Assembly (NCBI RefSeq): GCF_029227915.1
Contig: NC_079881.1
Span: forward strand, 30,853,501-30,917,500
DNA: 64,000 bases
DNA from: Hydractinia symbiolongicarpus
Taxonomy: Eukaryota > Cnidaria > Hydrozoa > Anthoathecata > Hydractiniidae
Direction of reading: 5' to 3'
The position numbers and the translations under genes are program-made. The notes under the pieces are model-generated. The model did no database searches, was not told where the DNA came from, and was given only the letters and a program-made list of their open reading frames with translations. How positions within the stretch are numbered: the stretch's first letter is position 1; each line of letters begins with the position of its first letter. Shown piece after piece: positions 1 to 12,408 of the stretch.

Positions 1-107
1 TACTGGGGGACCAATCCTAGCCGTTATCGCGCTGAAGTAATAGAGAAAGTTTCCAAAACTACATTTCATTGACTTTCTAACGGTGTCATTCCGTTTGAGT
101 TACAACG

Positions 108-131
108 GTTGGGTCAAATATTCGTACCAAC
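108..131 (+). other. Monomer dyad 1: GTTGG-N14-CCAAC
   Basis: A 5-bp inverted repeat, GTTGG (108-112) and CCAAC (127-131), in the first monomer. The same pair recurs in most monomers of both arms, although the spacer varies (ATATTCG, CTATTCG, ACTTATTCG). It is one of three short dyads in the unit. I see no convincing compensatory changes, so a selected hairpin is not demonstrated. Confidence 0.55.
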
Positions 132-322
132 ATGTATTTAGCGAAATTTATCTGATATTACTAGGTTGCATCGCTTTTAACAGTGAAACGATTGACTGTG
201 GCACTTAACTGAACTAACTTTGGACTGTGACCTGATAAATGTGTTAAATGAGAAAATTGGACTCCAAGAAATAACATTCTTCTTAATTTGACATGATTGC
301 CGGAACTCAGTGATTACACTGG

Positions 323-337
323 GCGCTGTGGTAGCGC
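323..337 (+). other. Monomer dyad 3: GCGCT-GTGGT-AGCGC
   Basis: A compact hairpin-capable sequence: GCGCT (323-327), loop GTGGT (328-332), AGCGC (333-337). It sits shortly before each monomer boundary and is among the most conserved stretches in both arms. Variants such as GCGATGTGGTAGTGC (near 700) and GCGCTGTGGTAGCAC (near 6300) break the stem without compensation. Confidence 0.6.
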
Positions 338-371
338 TTCTTTTAAAAATTTAGATTAATAAGTCATTTCT

Positions 372-745
372 TACTGTGGGACCAATCCTAGCCGTTATCG
401 CGCGCTGAAGAAATAGCGACAGTTTCAAAAACTACAATTCATTGACTTTCTAACGGTGTCAGTTCGTTTGAGTTACAAAGGTTGGGTCACTTATTCGTAC
501 CAACATGAATTTAGCGATATTTTTTTTGATATTACTAGGTTGCATCGCTTTTAACAATGAAACGATTATCTGTGGGACTTAATTGAACTAACTTTGGACT
601 ATGACCTAATGAGTGTGATAAATGAGAAAATTGGACTCCAAGAAATAACATTCTTCTTAATTTGACATGATTGCCGGAACTAGGTGATTACACTAGGCGA
701 TGTGGTAGTGCTTCATTTAAAAATTTAGATTAATAAGTCAATATT
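372..745 (+). repeat. Single c-type monomer at the window edge
   Basis: A 374-bp unit carrying the AACTAGG..CACTAGGCGATGTGG variant block near 677-705. The same block recurs in the c-type units ending before 1866 and 4479. The reverse complement, CCACATCGCCTAGTG, recurs in the right arm near 31625, 35730, 41345 and 42840. Confidence 0.8.
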
Positions 746-3358
746 TACTGTGGGACCAATCCTAGCCGTTATCGCGCGCTAAAGAAATAGCGATAGTTTC
801 AAAAACTACATTTTATTGACTTTGTAGCGGTGTCAGTCCGTTTGAGTTATAACGGTTGGGTCACATATTCGTATCAACATGTATTTAGCGATATTTATCT
901 GATGTTACTAGGTTGCATCGCTTTTAACAGTGAAACGATTGACTGTGGGACTTAACTGAACTAACTTTGGACTGTGACCTTATAAATGTGATAAATGAGA
1001 AAATTGGACTCCAAGAAATAACATTCTTCTTAATTTGACATGATTGCCGTAACTCAGCGATTACACTGGGTGCTGTGGTAGCGCTTCTTTTAAAAATTTA
1101 GATTAATAAGTCATTTTTTACTGTGGGACCAATCCTAGCCGTTATCGCGCGCTGAAGAAATAGCGACAGTTTCAAAAACTACATTTCATTGACTTTCTAA
1201 CGGTGTCAGTCCGTTTGAGTTACAAAGGTTGGGTCACTTATTCGTACCAACATGTATTTAGCGATATTTTTCTGATATTACAAGGTTGCATCGCTTTTAA
1301 CAATGAAAGGATTGACTGTGGGACTTAATTGAACTAACTTTGGACTGTGAACTGATAAATGTGATAAATGAAAAAAAATGGACTCCATGAAATAACATTC
1401 TTCTTAATTTGACGTAATTGCTGGAACTCAGCGATTACACTGGTCGCTGTGGTAGCGCTTCATTTAAAAATTTAGATTAATAAGTCATTTTTTACTGGGG
1501 GACCAATCCTAGCCGTTATCGCGCGCTGAAGACATAGCGACAGTTTCAAAAACTACATTTCATTGACTTTCTAACGGTGTCAGTCCGTTTAAGTTGCAAC
1601 GGTTGGGTCACCAATTCGTACCAACATGAATTTAGCGATATTTTTCTGATATTACTAGGTTGCATCGCTTTTAACAATGAAACGATTATCTGTGGGACTT
1701 AATTGAACTAACTTTGGACTATGACCTTATGAGTGTGATAAATGAGAAAATTGGACTCCAAGAAATAACATTCTTCTTAATTTGACATGATTGCCGGAAC
1801 TAGGCGATTACACTAGGCGATGTGGTAGTGCTTCATTTAAAAATTTAGATTAATAAGTCAATATTTACTGTGGGACCAATCCTAGCCGTTATCGCGCGCT
1901 AAAGAAATAGCGATAGTTTCAAAAACTACATTTTATTGACTTTGTAGCGGTGTCAGTCCGTTTGAGTTATAACGGTTGGGTCACATATTCGTATCAACAT
2001 GTATTTAGCGATATTTATCTGATGTTACTAGGTTGCATCGCTTTTAACAGTGAAACGATTGACTGTGGGACTTAACTGAACTAACTTTGGACTGTGACCT
2101 GATAAATGTGATAAATGAGAAAATTGGACTCCAAGAAATAACATTCTTCTTAATTTGACATGATTGCCGGAACTCAGCGATTACACTGGGTGCTGTGGTA
2201 GCGCTTCTTTTAAAAATTTAGATTAATAAGTCATTTTTTACTGTGGGACCAATCCTAGCCGTTATCGCGCGCAGAAGAAATAGCGACAGTTTTAAAAACT
2301 ACATTTCATTGACTTTCTAACTGTATCAATCCGTTTAAGTTGCAACGGTTGGGTCACCAATTCGTACCAACATGAATTTAGCGATATTTTTCTGATATTA
2401 CTAGGTTGCATCGCGTTAAACAATGAAACAATTGACTGTGGGACTTAGTTGAACTAACTTGTACTGCGACCTGATAAATATGATAAATGAGACAATTGGA
2501 CTCCAAGAAATAACATTCTTCTTAATTTGACGTGATTGCCGAAACTCAGCGATTTTACTGGGCGCTGTGGTAGCGCTTCATTTAAGAATTTAAGTCATTC
2601 TTTACTGTGGGACCAATCCTATCCGTTATCGCGCGCAGAACAAATAGCGATAGTTTCAAAAACTACATTTCATTGACTTTGTAGCGGTGTCAGTCCGTTT
2701 GAGTTTCAACAGTTGGGTCACATATTCGTACCAACATGTATTTAGCGATATTTATCTGATATTACTAGGTTGCATCGCTCTTAACAGTGAAACGATTGAC
2801 TGTGGGACTTAACTGAACTAACTTTAGATTGTGACCTGATAAATGTGATAAATGTGATAAATGAGAAAATTGGACTCCAAGAAATAACATTCTTCTTAAT
2901 TTGACATGATTGCCGGATCTCCGCGATTGCACTTGGCGCTGTGGTAGCGCTTTTTTTAAAAATTTAGATTAATGAGTCATTTCTTACTGTGGGACCAATC
3001 CTAGCCGTTAGCGCGCGCTGAAGTAATAGAGACAGTTTCAAATACTACATTTCACTGACTTTCTAACGGTGTCAGTCAGTTTGAGTTTCAACGGTTGTGT
3101 TACATATTCGTACCAACATGTGTTTTGCGATGTTTATCTGATATTACTAGGTTGCATCGCTTTTAACAGTGAAACGATTGACTGTGGGACTTAATTGAAC
3201 AAACTTTGGTCTGTGACTTGATAATTGTGATAAGTGAAAAAAATTGGACTCCAAGAAATAACATTCTTCTTAATTTGACATGATTGCCGGAACTCAGTGA
3301 TTACACTGGGCGCTGTGGTAGCGCTTCATTTAAAAATTTAGATTAATAAGTAATTTCT
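746..3358 (+). repeat. 7-monomer HOR, 2613 bp, copy 1
   Basis: Monomer starts are 746, 1119, 1493, 1866, 2239, 2603 and 2985 (types a, b, c, a-prime, d, e, f). The e unit is stretched by an extra TGATAAATG near 2840-2860, and the d unit is short (364 bp). The whole block repeats from 3359 at exactly 2613 bp, and private variants match (for example TTGCCGTAACTCAG near 1045 and near 3658). Within the block, units 746 and 1866 are near copies, so a 1120-bp 3-monomer step is nested inside. Confidence 0.93.
887..922 (+). other. Monomer dyad 2: AGCGAT-N24-ATCGCT
   Basis: A 6-bp perfect inverted repeat, AGCGAT (887-892) and ATCGCT (917-922), around an AT-rich 24-nt loop. It is present in most monomers. 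Some types break one arm, for example AGCAAT near 7237 and GCGATG near 7611. Confidence 0.55.
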
Positions 3359-5971
3359 TACTGTGGGACCAATCCTAGCCGTTATCGCGCGCTAAAGAAA
3401 TAGCGATAGTTTCAAAAACTACATTTTATTGACTTTGTAGCGGTGTCAGTCCGTTTGAGTTATAACGGTTGGGTCACATATTCGTATCAACATGTATTTA
3501 GCGATATTTATCTGATGTTACTAGGTTGCATCGCTTTTAACAGTGAAACGATTGACTGTGGGACTTAACTGAACTAACTTTGGACTGTGACCTTATAAAT
3601 GTGATAAATGAGAAAATTGGACTCCAAGAAATAACATTCTTCTTAATTTGACATGATTGCCGTAACTCAGCGATTACACTGGGTGCTGTGGTAGCGCTTC
3701 TTTTAAAAATTTAGATTAATAAGTCATTTTTTACTGTGGGACCAATCCTAGCCGTTATCGCGCGCTGAAGAAATAGCGACAGTTTCAAAAACTACATTTC
3801 ATTGACTTTCTAACGGTGTCAGTCCGTTTGAGTTACAAAGGTTGGGTCACTTATTCGTACCAACATGTATTTAGCGATATTTTTCTGATATTACAAGGTT
3901 GCATCGCTTTTAACAATGAAAGGATTGACTGTGGGACTTAATTGAACTAACTTTGGACTGTGAACTGATAAATGTGATAAATGAAAAAAAATGGACTCCA
4001 TGAAATAACATTCTTCTTAATTTGACGTAATTGCTGGAACTCAGCGATTACACTGGTCGCTGTGGTAGCGCTTCATTTAAAAATTTAGATTAATAAGTCA
4101 TTTTTTACTGGGGGACCAATCCTAGCCGTTATCGCGCGCTGAAGACATAGCGACAGTTTCAAAAACTACATTTCATTGACTTTCTAACGGTGTCAGTCCG
4201 TTTAAGTTGCAACGGTTGGGTCACCAATTCGTACCAACATGAATTTAGCGATATTTTTCTGATATTACTAGGTTGCATCGCTTTTAACAATGAAACGATT
4301 ATCTGTGGGACTTAATTGAACTAACTTTGGACTATGACCTTATGAGTGTGATAAATGAGAAAATTGGACTCCAAGAAATAACATTCTTCTTAATTTGACA
4401 TGATTGCCGGAACTAGGCGATTACACTAGGCGATGTGGTAGTGCTTCATTTAAAAATTTAGATTAATAAGTCAATATTTACTGTGGGACCAATCCTAGCC
4501 GTTATCGCGCGCTAAAGAAATAGCGATAGTTTCAAAAACTACATTTTATTGACTTTGTAGCGGTGTCAGTCCGTTTGAGTTATAACGGTTGGGTCACATA
4601 TTCGTATCAACATGTATTTAGCGATATTTATCTGATGTTACTAGGTTGCATCGCTTTTAACAGTGAAACGATTGACTGTGGGACTTAACTGAACTAACTT
4701 TGGACTGTGACCTGATAAATGTGATAAATGAGAAAATTGGACTCCAAGAAATAACATTCTTCTTAATTTGACATGATTGCCGGAACTCAGCGATTACACT
4801 GGGTGCTGTGGTAGCGCTTCTTTTAAAAATTTAGATTAATAAGTCATTTTTTACTGTGGGACCAATCCTAGCCGTTATCGCGCGCAGAAGAAATAGCGAC
4901 AGTTTTAAAAACTACATTTCATTGACTTTCTAACTGTATCAATCCGTTTAAGTTGCAACGGTTGGGTCACCAATTCGTACCAACATGAATTTAGCGATAT
5001 TTTTCTGATATTACTAGGTTGCATCGCGTTAAACAATGAAACAATTGACTGTGGGACTTAGTTGAACTAACTTGTACTGCGACCTGATAAATATGATAAA
5101 TGAGACAATTGGACTCCAAGAAATAACATTCTTCTTAATTTGACGTGATTGCCGAAACTCAGCGATTTTACTGGGCGCTGTGGTAGCGCTTCATTTAAGA
5201 ATTTAAGTCATTCTTTACTGTGGGACCAATCCTATCCGTTATCGCGCGCAGAACAAATAGCGATAGTTTCAAAAACTACATTTCATTGACTTTGTAGCGG
5301 TGTCAGTCCGTTTGAGTTTCAACAGTTGGGTCACATATTCGTACCAACATGTATTTAGCGATATTTATCTGATATTACTAGGTTGCATCGCTCTTAACAG
5401 TGAAACGATTGACTGTGGGACTTAACTGAACTAACTTTAGATTGTGACCTGATAAATGTGATAAATGTGATAAATGAGAAAATTGGACTCCAAGAAATAA
5501 CATTCTTCTTAATTTGACATGATTGCCGGATCTCCGCGATTGCACTTGGCGCTGTGGTAGCGCTTTTTTTAAAAATTTAGATTAATGAGTCATTTCTTAC
5601 TGTGGGACCAATCCTAGCCGTTAGCGCGCGCTGAAGTAATAGAGACAGTTTCAAATACTACATTTCACTGACTTTCTAACGGTGTCAGTCAGTTTGAGTT
5701 TCAACGGTTGTGTTACATATTCGTACCAACATGTGTTTTGCGATGTTTATCTGATATTACTAGGTTGCATCGCTTTTAACAGTGAAACGATTGACTGTGG
5801 GACTTAATTGAACAAACTTTGGTCTGTGACTTGATAATTGTGATAAGTGAAAAAAATTGGACTCCAAGAAATAACATTCTTCTTAATTTGACATGATTGC
5901 CGGAACTCAGTGATTACACTGGGCGCTGTGGTAGCGCTTCATTTAAAAATTTAGATTAATAAGTAATTTCT
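3359..5971 (+). repeat. 7-monomer HOR, 2613 bp, copy 2
   Basis: A tandem duplicate of 746-3358 with monomer starts at 3359, 3732, 4106, 4479, 4852, 5216 and 5598. The lines I compared by eye are almost identical, including rare variants, so the duplication is recent. Identity stops within the first monomer after 5972, where ACATTTTATTG becomes ACATTTCATTG and GAGTTATAAC becomes GAGTTTTAAC. Confidence 0.93.
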
Positions 5972-7840
5972 TACTGTGGGACCAATCCTAGCCGTTATCG
6001 CGCGCTAAAGAAATAGCGATAGTTTCAAAAACTACATTTCATTGACTTTGTAGCGGTGTCAGTCCGTTTGAGTTTTAACGGTTGGGTCACATATTCGTAC
6101 CAACATGTATTTAGCGATATTTATCTGATATTACTAGGTTGCATCGCTTTTAACAGTGAAACGATTGACTGTGGGACTTTTTCTGAACTAACTTTGGACT
6201 GTGACCTGATAAATGTGATAAATAAGAAAATTGGACTCCAAGAAATAACATTCTTCTTTATTTGACATGATTGCCGGAACTCAGCGATTATACTGGGTGC
6301 TGTGGTAGCACTTCTTTTAATAATTTAGATTAATGAGTCATTTCTTACTGTGGAAACAATCCTAGCCGTTATCGCGCGCTGAAGAAATAGCGACAGTTTC
6401 CAAAACTACATTTCATTGACTTTCTAACCGTGTCAGTCCGTTTGTGTTACAACGGTTGGGTCACATATTAGTACCAACATGTACTTAGCGATATTTTTTT
6501 TGACATTACTAGGTTGCATCGCTTTTAACAATGAAACGATTGACTGTGGGACTTATTTGAACTAACTTTGGACTGTGACCTAATAAGTGTGATAAATGAG
6601 TAAATTGGAATCCAAAAATAACATTCTTCCTAATTGGACATGATTGCCGGAACTCAGCTATTACACTGGGCGCTGTGGTAGCACTTCATTTAAGAATTAA
6701 GCTAAAAAAAGTCATTTTTTTACTGTGGGACCAATCCTAGCCGTTAGCGCGCGCTGAAGAAATAGAGACAGTTTCAAATACTACATTTCACTGACTTTCT
6801 AACGGTGTCAGTCCGTTTGAGTTTCAACGGTTGGGTCACATATTCGTACCAACATGTATTTAGCGATATTTTTCTGATATTACTAGGTTGCATCGCTTTA
6901 AACAATGAAACGATTGACTGTGTCACTTAGTTAAACTAACTTTGGACTACGACCTGAAAAATATGATAAATGAGACAAATGGACTCCAAGAAATAACATT
7001 CTTCTTAATTTGACATGATTGCCGGAACTCAGCGATTACACTGGGCGCTGTGGTAGCGCTTCATTTAAAAATTTAGATTAATAAGTCATTTTTTACTGTG
7101 GGACCAATCCTAGCCGTTATCGCGCGCAGAAGAAATAGCGACATTTTCAAAACCTACATTTCATTGACTTTCTAACGGTGTCAGTCCGTTTGAGTTACAA
7201 CGGTGGGATCACCTATTCGTACCAACATGTATTTAGCAATATTTTTCTGATATTACTAGGCTGCATCGCTTTTAACTATGAAACGATTGACTGTGGGACT
7301 TAATTGAAATAACTTTGGACTGTCACCTGATAAATGTGATAAAGGAGACAATTGTACTCCAAGAAATAACATTCTTCTTAATTTGACATGATTGCCGGAA
7401 CTCCGCGATTGCACTTGGCGCTGTGGTAGCGCTTTTTTTAAAAATTTAGATTAATGAGTCATTTCTTACTGTGGGACCAATCCTAGCCGTTAGCGCGCGC
7501 TGAAGTAATAGAGACAGTTTCAAATACTACATTTCACTGACTTTCTAACGGTGTCAGTCCGTTTGAGTTTCAACGGTTGTGTCACATATTCGTACCAACA
7601 TGTATTTTGCGATGTTTATCTGATATTACTAGGTTGCATCGCTTTTAACAGTGAAACGATTGACTGTGGGACTTAATTGAACAAACTTTGGTCTGTGACT
7701 TGATAATTGTGATAAGTGAAAAAAATTGGACTCCAAGAAATAACATTCTTCTTAATTTGACATGATTGCCGGAACTCAGTGATTACACTGGGCGCTGTGG
7801 TAGCGCTTCATTTAAAAATTTAGATTAATAAGTAATTTCT
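5972..7840 (+). repeat. 5-monomer HOR, 1869 bp (g-h-i-j-f), copy 1
   Basis: Monomer starts are 5972, 6346, 6721, 7094 and 7467. The g unit has GGGACTTTTTCTGAAC and CTTTATTTGAC in place of stop-bearing consensus bases, which opens a 69-codon GTG-started frame at 6056-6265. The i unit joins at the GAATTAAGCTAAAAAAAG type of boundary. The set repeats at 10540 and partly at 12409. Confidence 0.9.
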
Positions 7841-7926
7841 TATTGTGGGACAAATCCTAGCCGTTATCGCGCGCTAAAGAAATAGCCATAGTTTCATTTA
7901 AAAATTTAGATTAATAAGTCAATATT
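7841..7926 (+). repeat. Truncated 86-bp monomer (deletion product)
   Basis: Starts as a g-type monomer (TATTGTGGGACAAATCCTAG) and runs to AGCCATAGTTTCA. It then jumps into the 3' end of a c-type monomer (TCATTTAAAAATTTAG), losing about 287 bp. TTCA is shared by both sides, which suggests microhomology joining or a mispaired exchange. It is the only grossly truncated unit I found in the array. Confidence 0.9.
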
Positions 7927-8299
7927 TACTGTGGGACCAATCCTAGCCGTTATCGCGCGCTAAAGAAATAGCGATAGTTTCAAAATCTACATTTTATTGA
8001 CTTTGTAGCGGTGTCAGTCCGTTTGAGTTATAACGGTTGTGTCACATATTCGTATCAACATGTATTTAGCGATATTTATCTGATGTTACTAGGTTGCATC
8101 GCTTTTAACAGTGAAACGATTGACTGTGGGACTTAACTGAACTAACTTTGGACTGTGACCTGATAAATGTGATAAATGAGAAAATTGGACTCCAAGAAAT
8201 AACATTCTTCTTAATTTGACATGATTGCCGGAACTCAGCGATTACACTGGGTGCTGTGGTAGCGCTTCTTTTAAAAATTTAGATTAATAAGTCATTTTT
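7927..8299 (+). repeat. a-prime monomer after the deletion
   Basis: Matches the units at 1866 and 4479: GAGTTATAACGGTTG, TCGTATCAACATG and GATGTTACTAGG are shared. It is followed by a d unit exactly as in the 7-monomer HOR. This segment was therefore copied from that HOR and joined to the 5-monomer block through the truncated unit. Confidence 0.85.
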
Positions 8300-9419
8300 T
8301 ACTGTGGGACCAATCCTAGCCGTTATCGCGCGCAGAAGAAATAGCGACAGTTTCAAAAACTACATTTCATTGACTTTCTAACTGTATCAATCCGTTTAAG
8401 TTGCAACGGTTGGGTCACCAATTCGTACCAACATGAATTTAGCGATATTTTTCTGATATTACTAGGTTGCATCGCGTTAAACAATGAAACAATTGACTGT
8501 GGGACTTAGTTGAACTAACTTGTACTGCGACCTGATAAATATGATAAATGAGACAATTGGACTCCAAGAAATAACATTCTTCTTAATTTGACGTGATTGC
8601 CGAAACTCAGCGATTTTACTGGGCGCTGTGGTAGCGCTTCATTTAAGAATTTAAGTCATTCTTTACTGTGGGACCAATCCTATCCGTTATCGCGCGCAGA
8701 ACAAATAGCGATAGTTTCAAAAACTACATTTCATTGACTTTGTAGCGGTGTCAGTCCGTTTGAGTTTCAACAGTTGGGTCACATATTCGTACCAACATGT
8801 ATTTAGCGATATTTATCTGATATTACTAGGTTGCATCGCTCTTAACAGTGAAACGATTGACTGTGGGACTTAACTGAACTAACTTTAGATTGTGACCTGA
8901 TAAATGTGATAAATGTGATAAATGAGAAAATTAGACTCCAAGAAATAACATTCTTCTTAATTTGACATGATTGCCGGATCTCCGCGATTGCACTTGGCGC
9001 TGTGGTAGCGCTTTTTTTAAAAATTTAGATTAATGAGTCATTTCTTACTGTGGGACCAATCCTAGCCGTTAGCGCGCGCTGAAGTAATAGAGACAGTTTC
9101 AAATACTACATTTCACTGACTTTCTAACGGTGTCAGTCCGTTTGAGTTTCAACGGTTGTGTCACATATTCGTACCAACATGTATTTTGCGATGTTTATCT
9201 GATATTACTAGGTTGCATCGCTTTTAACAGTGAAACGATTGACTGTGGGACTTAATTGAACAAACTTTGGTCTGTGACTTGATAATTGTGATAAGTGAAA
9301 AAAATTGGACTCCAAGAAATAACATTCTTCTTAATTTGACATGATTGCCGGAACTCAGCGATTACACTGGGTGCTGTGGTAGCGCTTCTTTTAAAAATTT
9401 AGATTAATAAGTCATTTTT
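8300..9419 (+). repeat. 3-monomer HOR, 1120 bp (d-e-f), copy 1
   Basis: Starts 8300, 8664 and 9046. It has the same d-e-f order as 2239-3358 and 4852-5971, including the 364-bp d unit and the 382-bp e unit with the extra TGATAAATG. It repeats at 9420. Confidence 0.92.
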
Positions 9420-10539
9420 TACTGTGGGACCAATCCTAGCCGTTATCGCGCGCAGAAGAAATAGCGACAGTTTCAAAAACTACATTTCATTGACTTTCTA
9501 ACTGTATCAATCCGTTTAAGTTGCAACGGTTGGGTCACCAATTCGTACCAACATGAATTTAGCGATATTTTTCTGATATTACTAGGTTGCATCGCGTTAA
9601 ACAATGAAACAATTGACTGTGGGACTTAGTTGAACTAACTTGTACTGCGACCTGATAAATATGATAAATGAGACAATTGGACTCCAAGAAATAACATTCT
9701 TCTTAATTTGACGTGATTGCCGAAACTCAGCGATTTTACTGGGCGCTGTGGTAGCGCTTCATTTAAGAATTTAAGTCATTCTTTACTGTGGGACCAATCC
9801 TATCCGTTATCGCGCGCAGAACAAATAGCGATAGTTTCAAAAACTACATTTCATTGACTTTGTAGCGGTGTCAGTCCGTTTGAGTTTCAACAGTTGGGTC
9901 ACATATTCGTACCAACATGTATTTAGCGATATTTATCTGATATTACTAGGTTGCATCGCTCTTAACAGTGAAACGATTGACTGTGGGACTTAACTGAACT
10001 AACTTTAGATTGTGACCTGATAAATGTGATAAATGTGATAAATGAGAAAATTAGACTCCAAGAAATAACATTCTTCTTAATTTGACATGATTGCCGGATC
10101 TCCGCGATTGCACTTGGCGCTGTGGTAGCGCTTTTTTTAAAAATTTAGATTAATGAGTCATTTCTTACTGTGGGACCAATCCTAGCCGTTAGCGCGCGCT
10201 GAAGTAATAGAGACAGTTTCAAATACTACATTTCACTGACTTTCTAACGGTGTCAGTCCGTTTGAGTTTCAACGGTTGTGTCACATATTCGTACCAACAT
10301 GTATTTTGCGATGTTTATCTGATATTACTAGGTTGCATCGCTTTTAACAGTGAAACGATTGACTGTGGGACTTAATTGAACAAACTTTGGTCTGTGACTT
10401 GATAATTGTGATAAGTGAAAAAAATTGGACTCCAAGAAATAACATTCTTCTTAATTTGACATGATTGCCGGAACTCAGTGATTACACTGGGCGCTGTGGT
10501 AGCGCTTCATTTAAAAATTTAGATTAATAAGTAATTTCT
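9420..10539 (+). repeat. 3-monomer HOR, 1120 bp (d-e-f), copy 2
   Basis: Starts 9420, 9784 and 10166. By eye it is nearly identical to 8300-9419, sharing AATTAGACTCC in the e unit (near 8930 and near 10050), a change absent from the copies at 2863 and 5480. These two copies are therefore each other's closest relatives. Confidence 0.92.
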
Positions 10540-12408
10540 TACTGTGGGACCAATCCTAGCCGTTATCGCGCGCTAAAGAAATAGCGATAGTTTCAAAAAC
10601 TACATTTCATTGACTTTGTAGCGGTGTCAGTCCGTTTGAGTTTTAACGGTTGGGTCACATATTCGTACCAACATGTATTTAGCGATATTTATCTGATATT
10701 ACTAGGTTGCATCGCTTTTAACAGTGAAACGATTGACTGTGGGACTTTTTCTGAACTAACTTTGGACTGTGACCTGATAAATGTGATAAAGAAGAAAATT
10801 GGACTCCAAGAAATAACATTCTTCTTTATTTGACATGATTGCCGGAACTCAGCGATTATACTGGGTGCTGTGGTAGCACTTCTTTTAATAATTTAGATTA
10901 ATGAGTCATTTCTTACTGTGGAAACAATCCTAGCCGTTATCGCGCGCTGAAGAAATAGCGACAGTTTCCAAAACTACATTTCATTGACTTTCTAACCGTG
11001 TCAGTCCGTTTGTGTTACAACGGTTGGGTCACATATTAGTACCAACATGTACTTAACGATATTTTTTTTGACATTACTAGGTTGCATCGCTTTTAACAAT
11101 GAAACGATTGACTGTGGGACTTATTTGAACTAACTTTGGACTGTGACCTAATAAGTGTGATAAATGAGTAAATTGGAATCCAAAAATAACATTCTTCCTA
11201 ATTGGACATGATTGCCGGAACTCAGCTATTACACTGGGCGCTGTGGTAGCACTTCATTTAAGAATTAAGCTAAAAAAAGTCATTTTTTTACTGTGGGACC
11301 AATCCTAGCCGTTAGCGCGCGCTGAAGAAATAGAGACAGTTTCAAATACTACATTTCACTGACTTTCTAACGGTGTCAGTCCGTTTGAGTTTCAACGGTT
11401 GGGTCACATATTCGTACCAACATGTATTTAGCGATATTTTTCTGATATTACTAGGTTGCATCGCTTTAAACAAGGAAACGATTGACTGTGTCACTTAGTT
11501 AAACTAACTTTGGACTGCGACCTGAAAAATATGATAAATGAGACAAATGGACTCCAAGAAATAACATTCTTCTTAATTTGACATGATTGCCGGAACTCAG
11601 CGATTACACTGGGCGCTGTGGTAGCGCTTCATTTAAAAATTTAGATTAATAAGTCATTTTTTACTGTGGGACCAATCCTAGCCGTTATCGCGCGCAGAAG
11701 AAATAGCGACATTTTCAAAACCTACATTTCATTGACTTTCTAACGGTGTCAGTCCGTTTGAGTTACAACGGTGGGATCACCCATTCGTACCAACATGTAT
11801 TTAGCAATATTTTTCTGATATTACTAGGCTGCATCGCTTTTAACTATGAAACGATTGACTGTGGGACTTAATTGAAATAACTTTGGACTGTCACCTGATA
11901 AATGTGATAAAGGAGACAATTGTACTCCAAGAAATAACATTCTTCTTAATTTGACATGATTGCCGGAACTCCGCGATTGCACTTGGCGCTGTGGTAGCGC
12001 TTTTTTTAAAAATTTAGATTAATGAGTCATTTCTTACTGTGGGACCAATCCTAGCCGTTAGCGCGCGCTGAAGTAATAGAGACAGTTTCAAATACTACAT
12101 TTCACTGACTTTCTAACGGTGTCAGTCCGTTTGAGTTTCAACGGTTGTGTCACATATTCGTACCAACATGTATTTTGCGATGTTTATCTGATATTACTAG
12201 GTTGCATCGCTTTTAACAGTGAAACGATTGACTGTGGGACTTAATTGAACAAACTTTGGTCTGTGACTTGATAATTGTGATAAGTGAAAAAAATTGGACT
12301 CCAAGAAATAACATTCTTCTTAATTTGACATGATTGCCGGAACTCAGTGATTACACTGGGCGCTGTGGTAGCGCTTCATTTAAAAATTTAGATTAATAAG
12401 TAATTTCT
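10540..12408 (+). repeat. 5-monomer HOR, 1869 bp (g-h-i-j-f), copy 2
   Basis: Starts 10540, 10914, 11289, 11662 and 12035. It matches 5972-7840 with few differences (GATAAAGAAG for GATAAATAAG near 10787, CTTAACGAT for CTTAGCGAT near 11052). The 69-codon GTG frame is at 10624-10833. Confidence 0.92.

Noticed and set aside
1-373. CENP-B box in the monomer
   Set aside because: I found no match to the TTCG-N4-A-N2-CGGG core. TTCGTACCAAC is only superficially similar.
746-1119. Monomer as an ancient dimer of ~186-bp halves
   Set aside because: ACTGTGGGA occurs twice per monomer (747 and 942), but the sequences around the two copies do not align further by eye.
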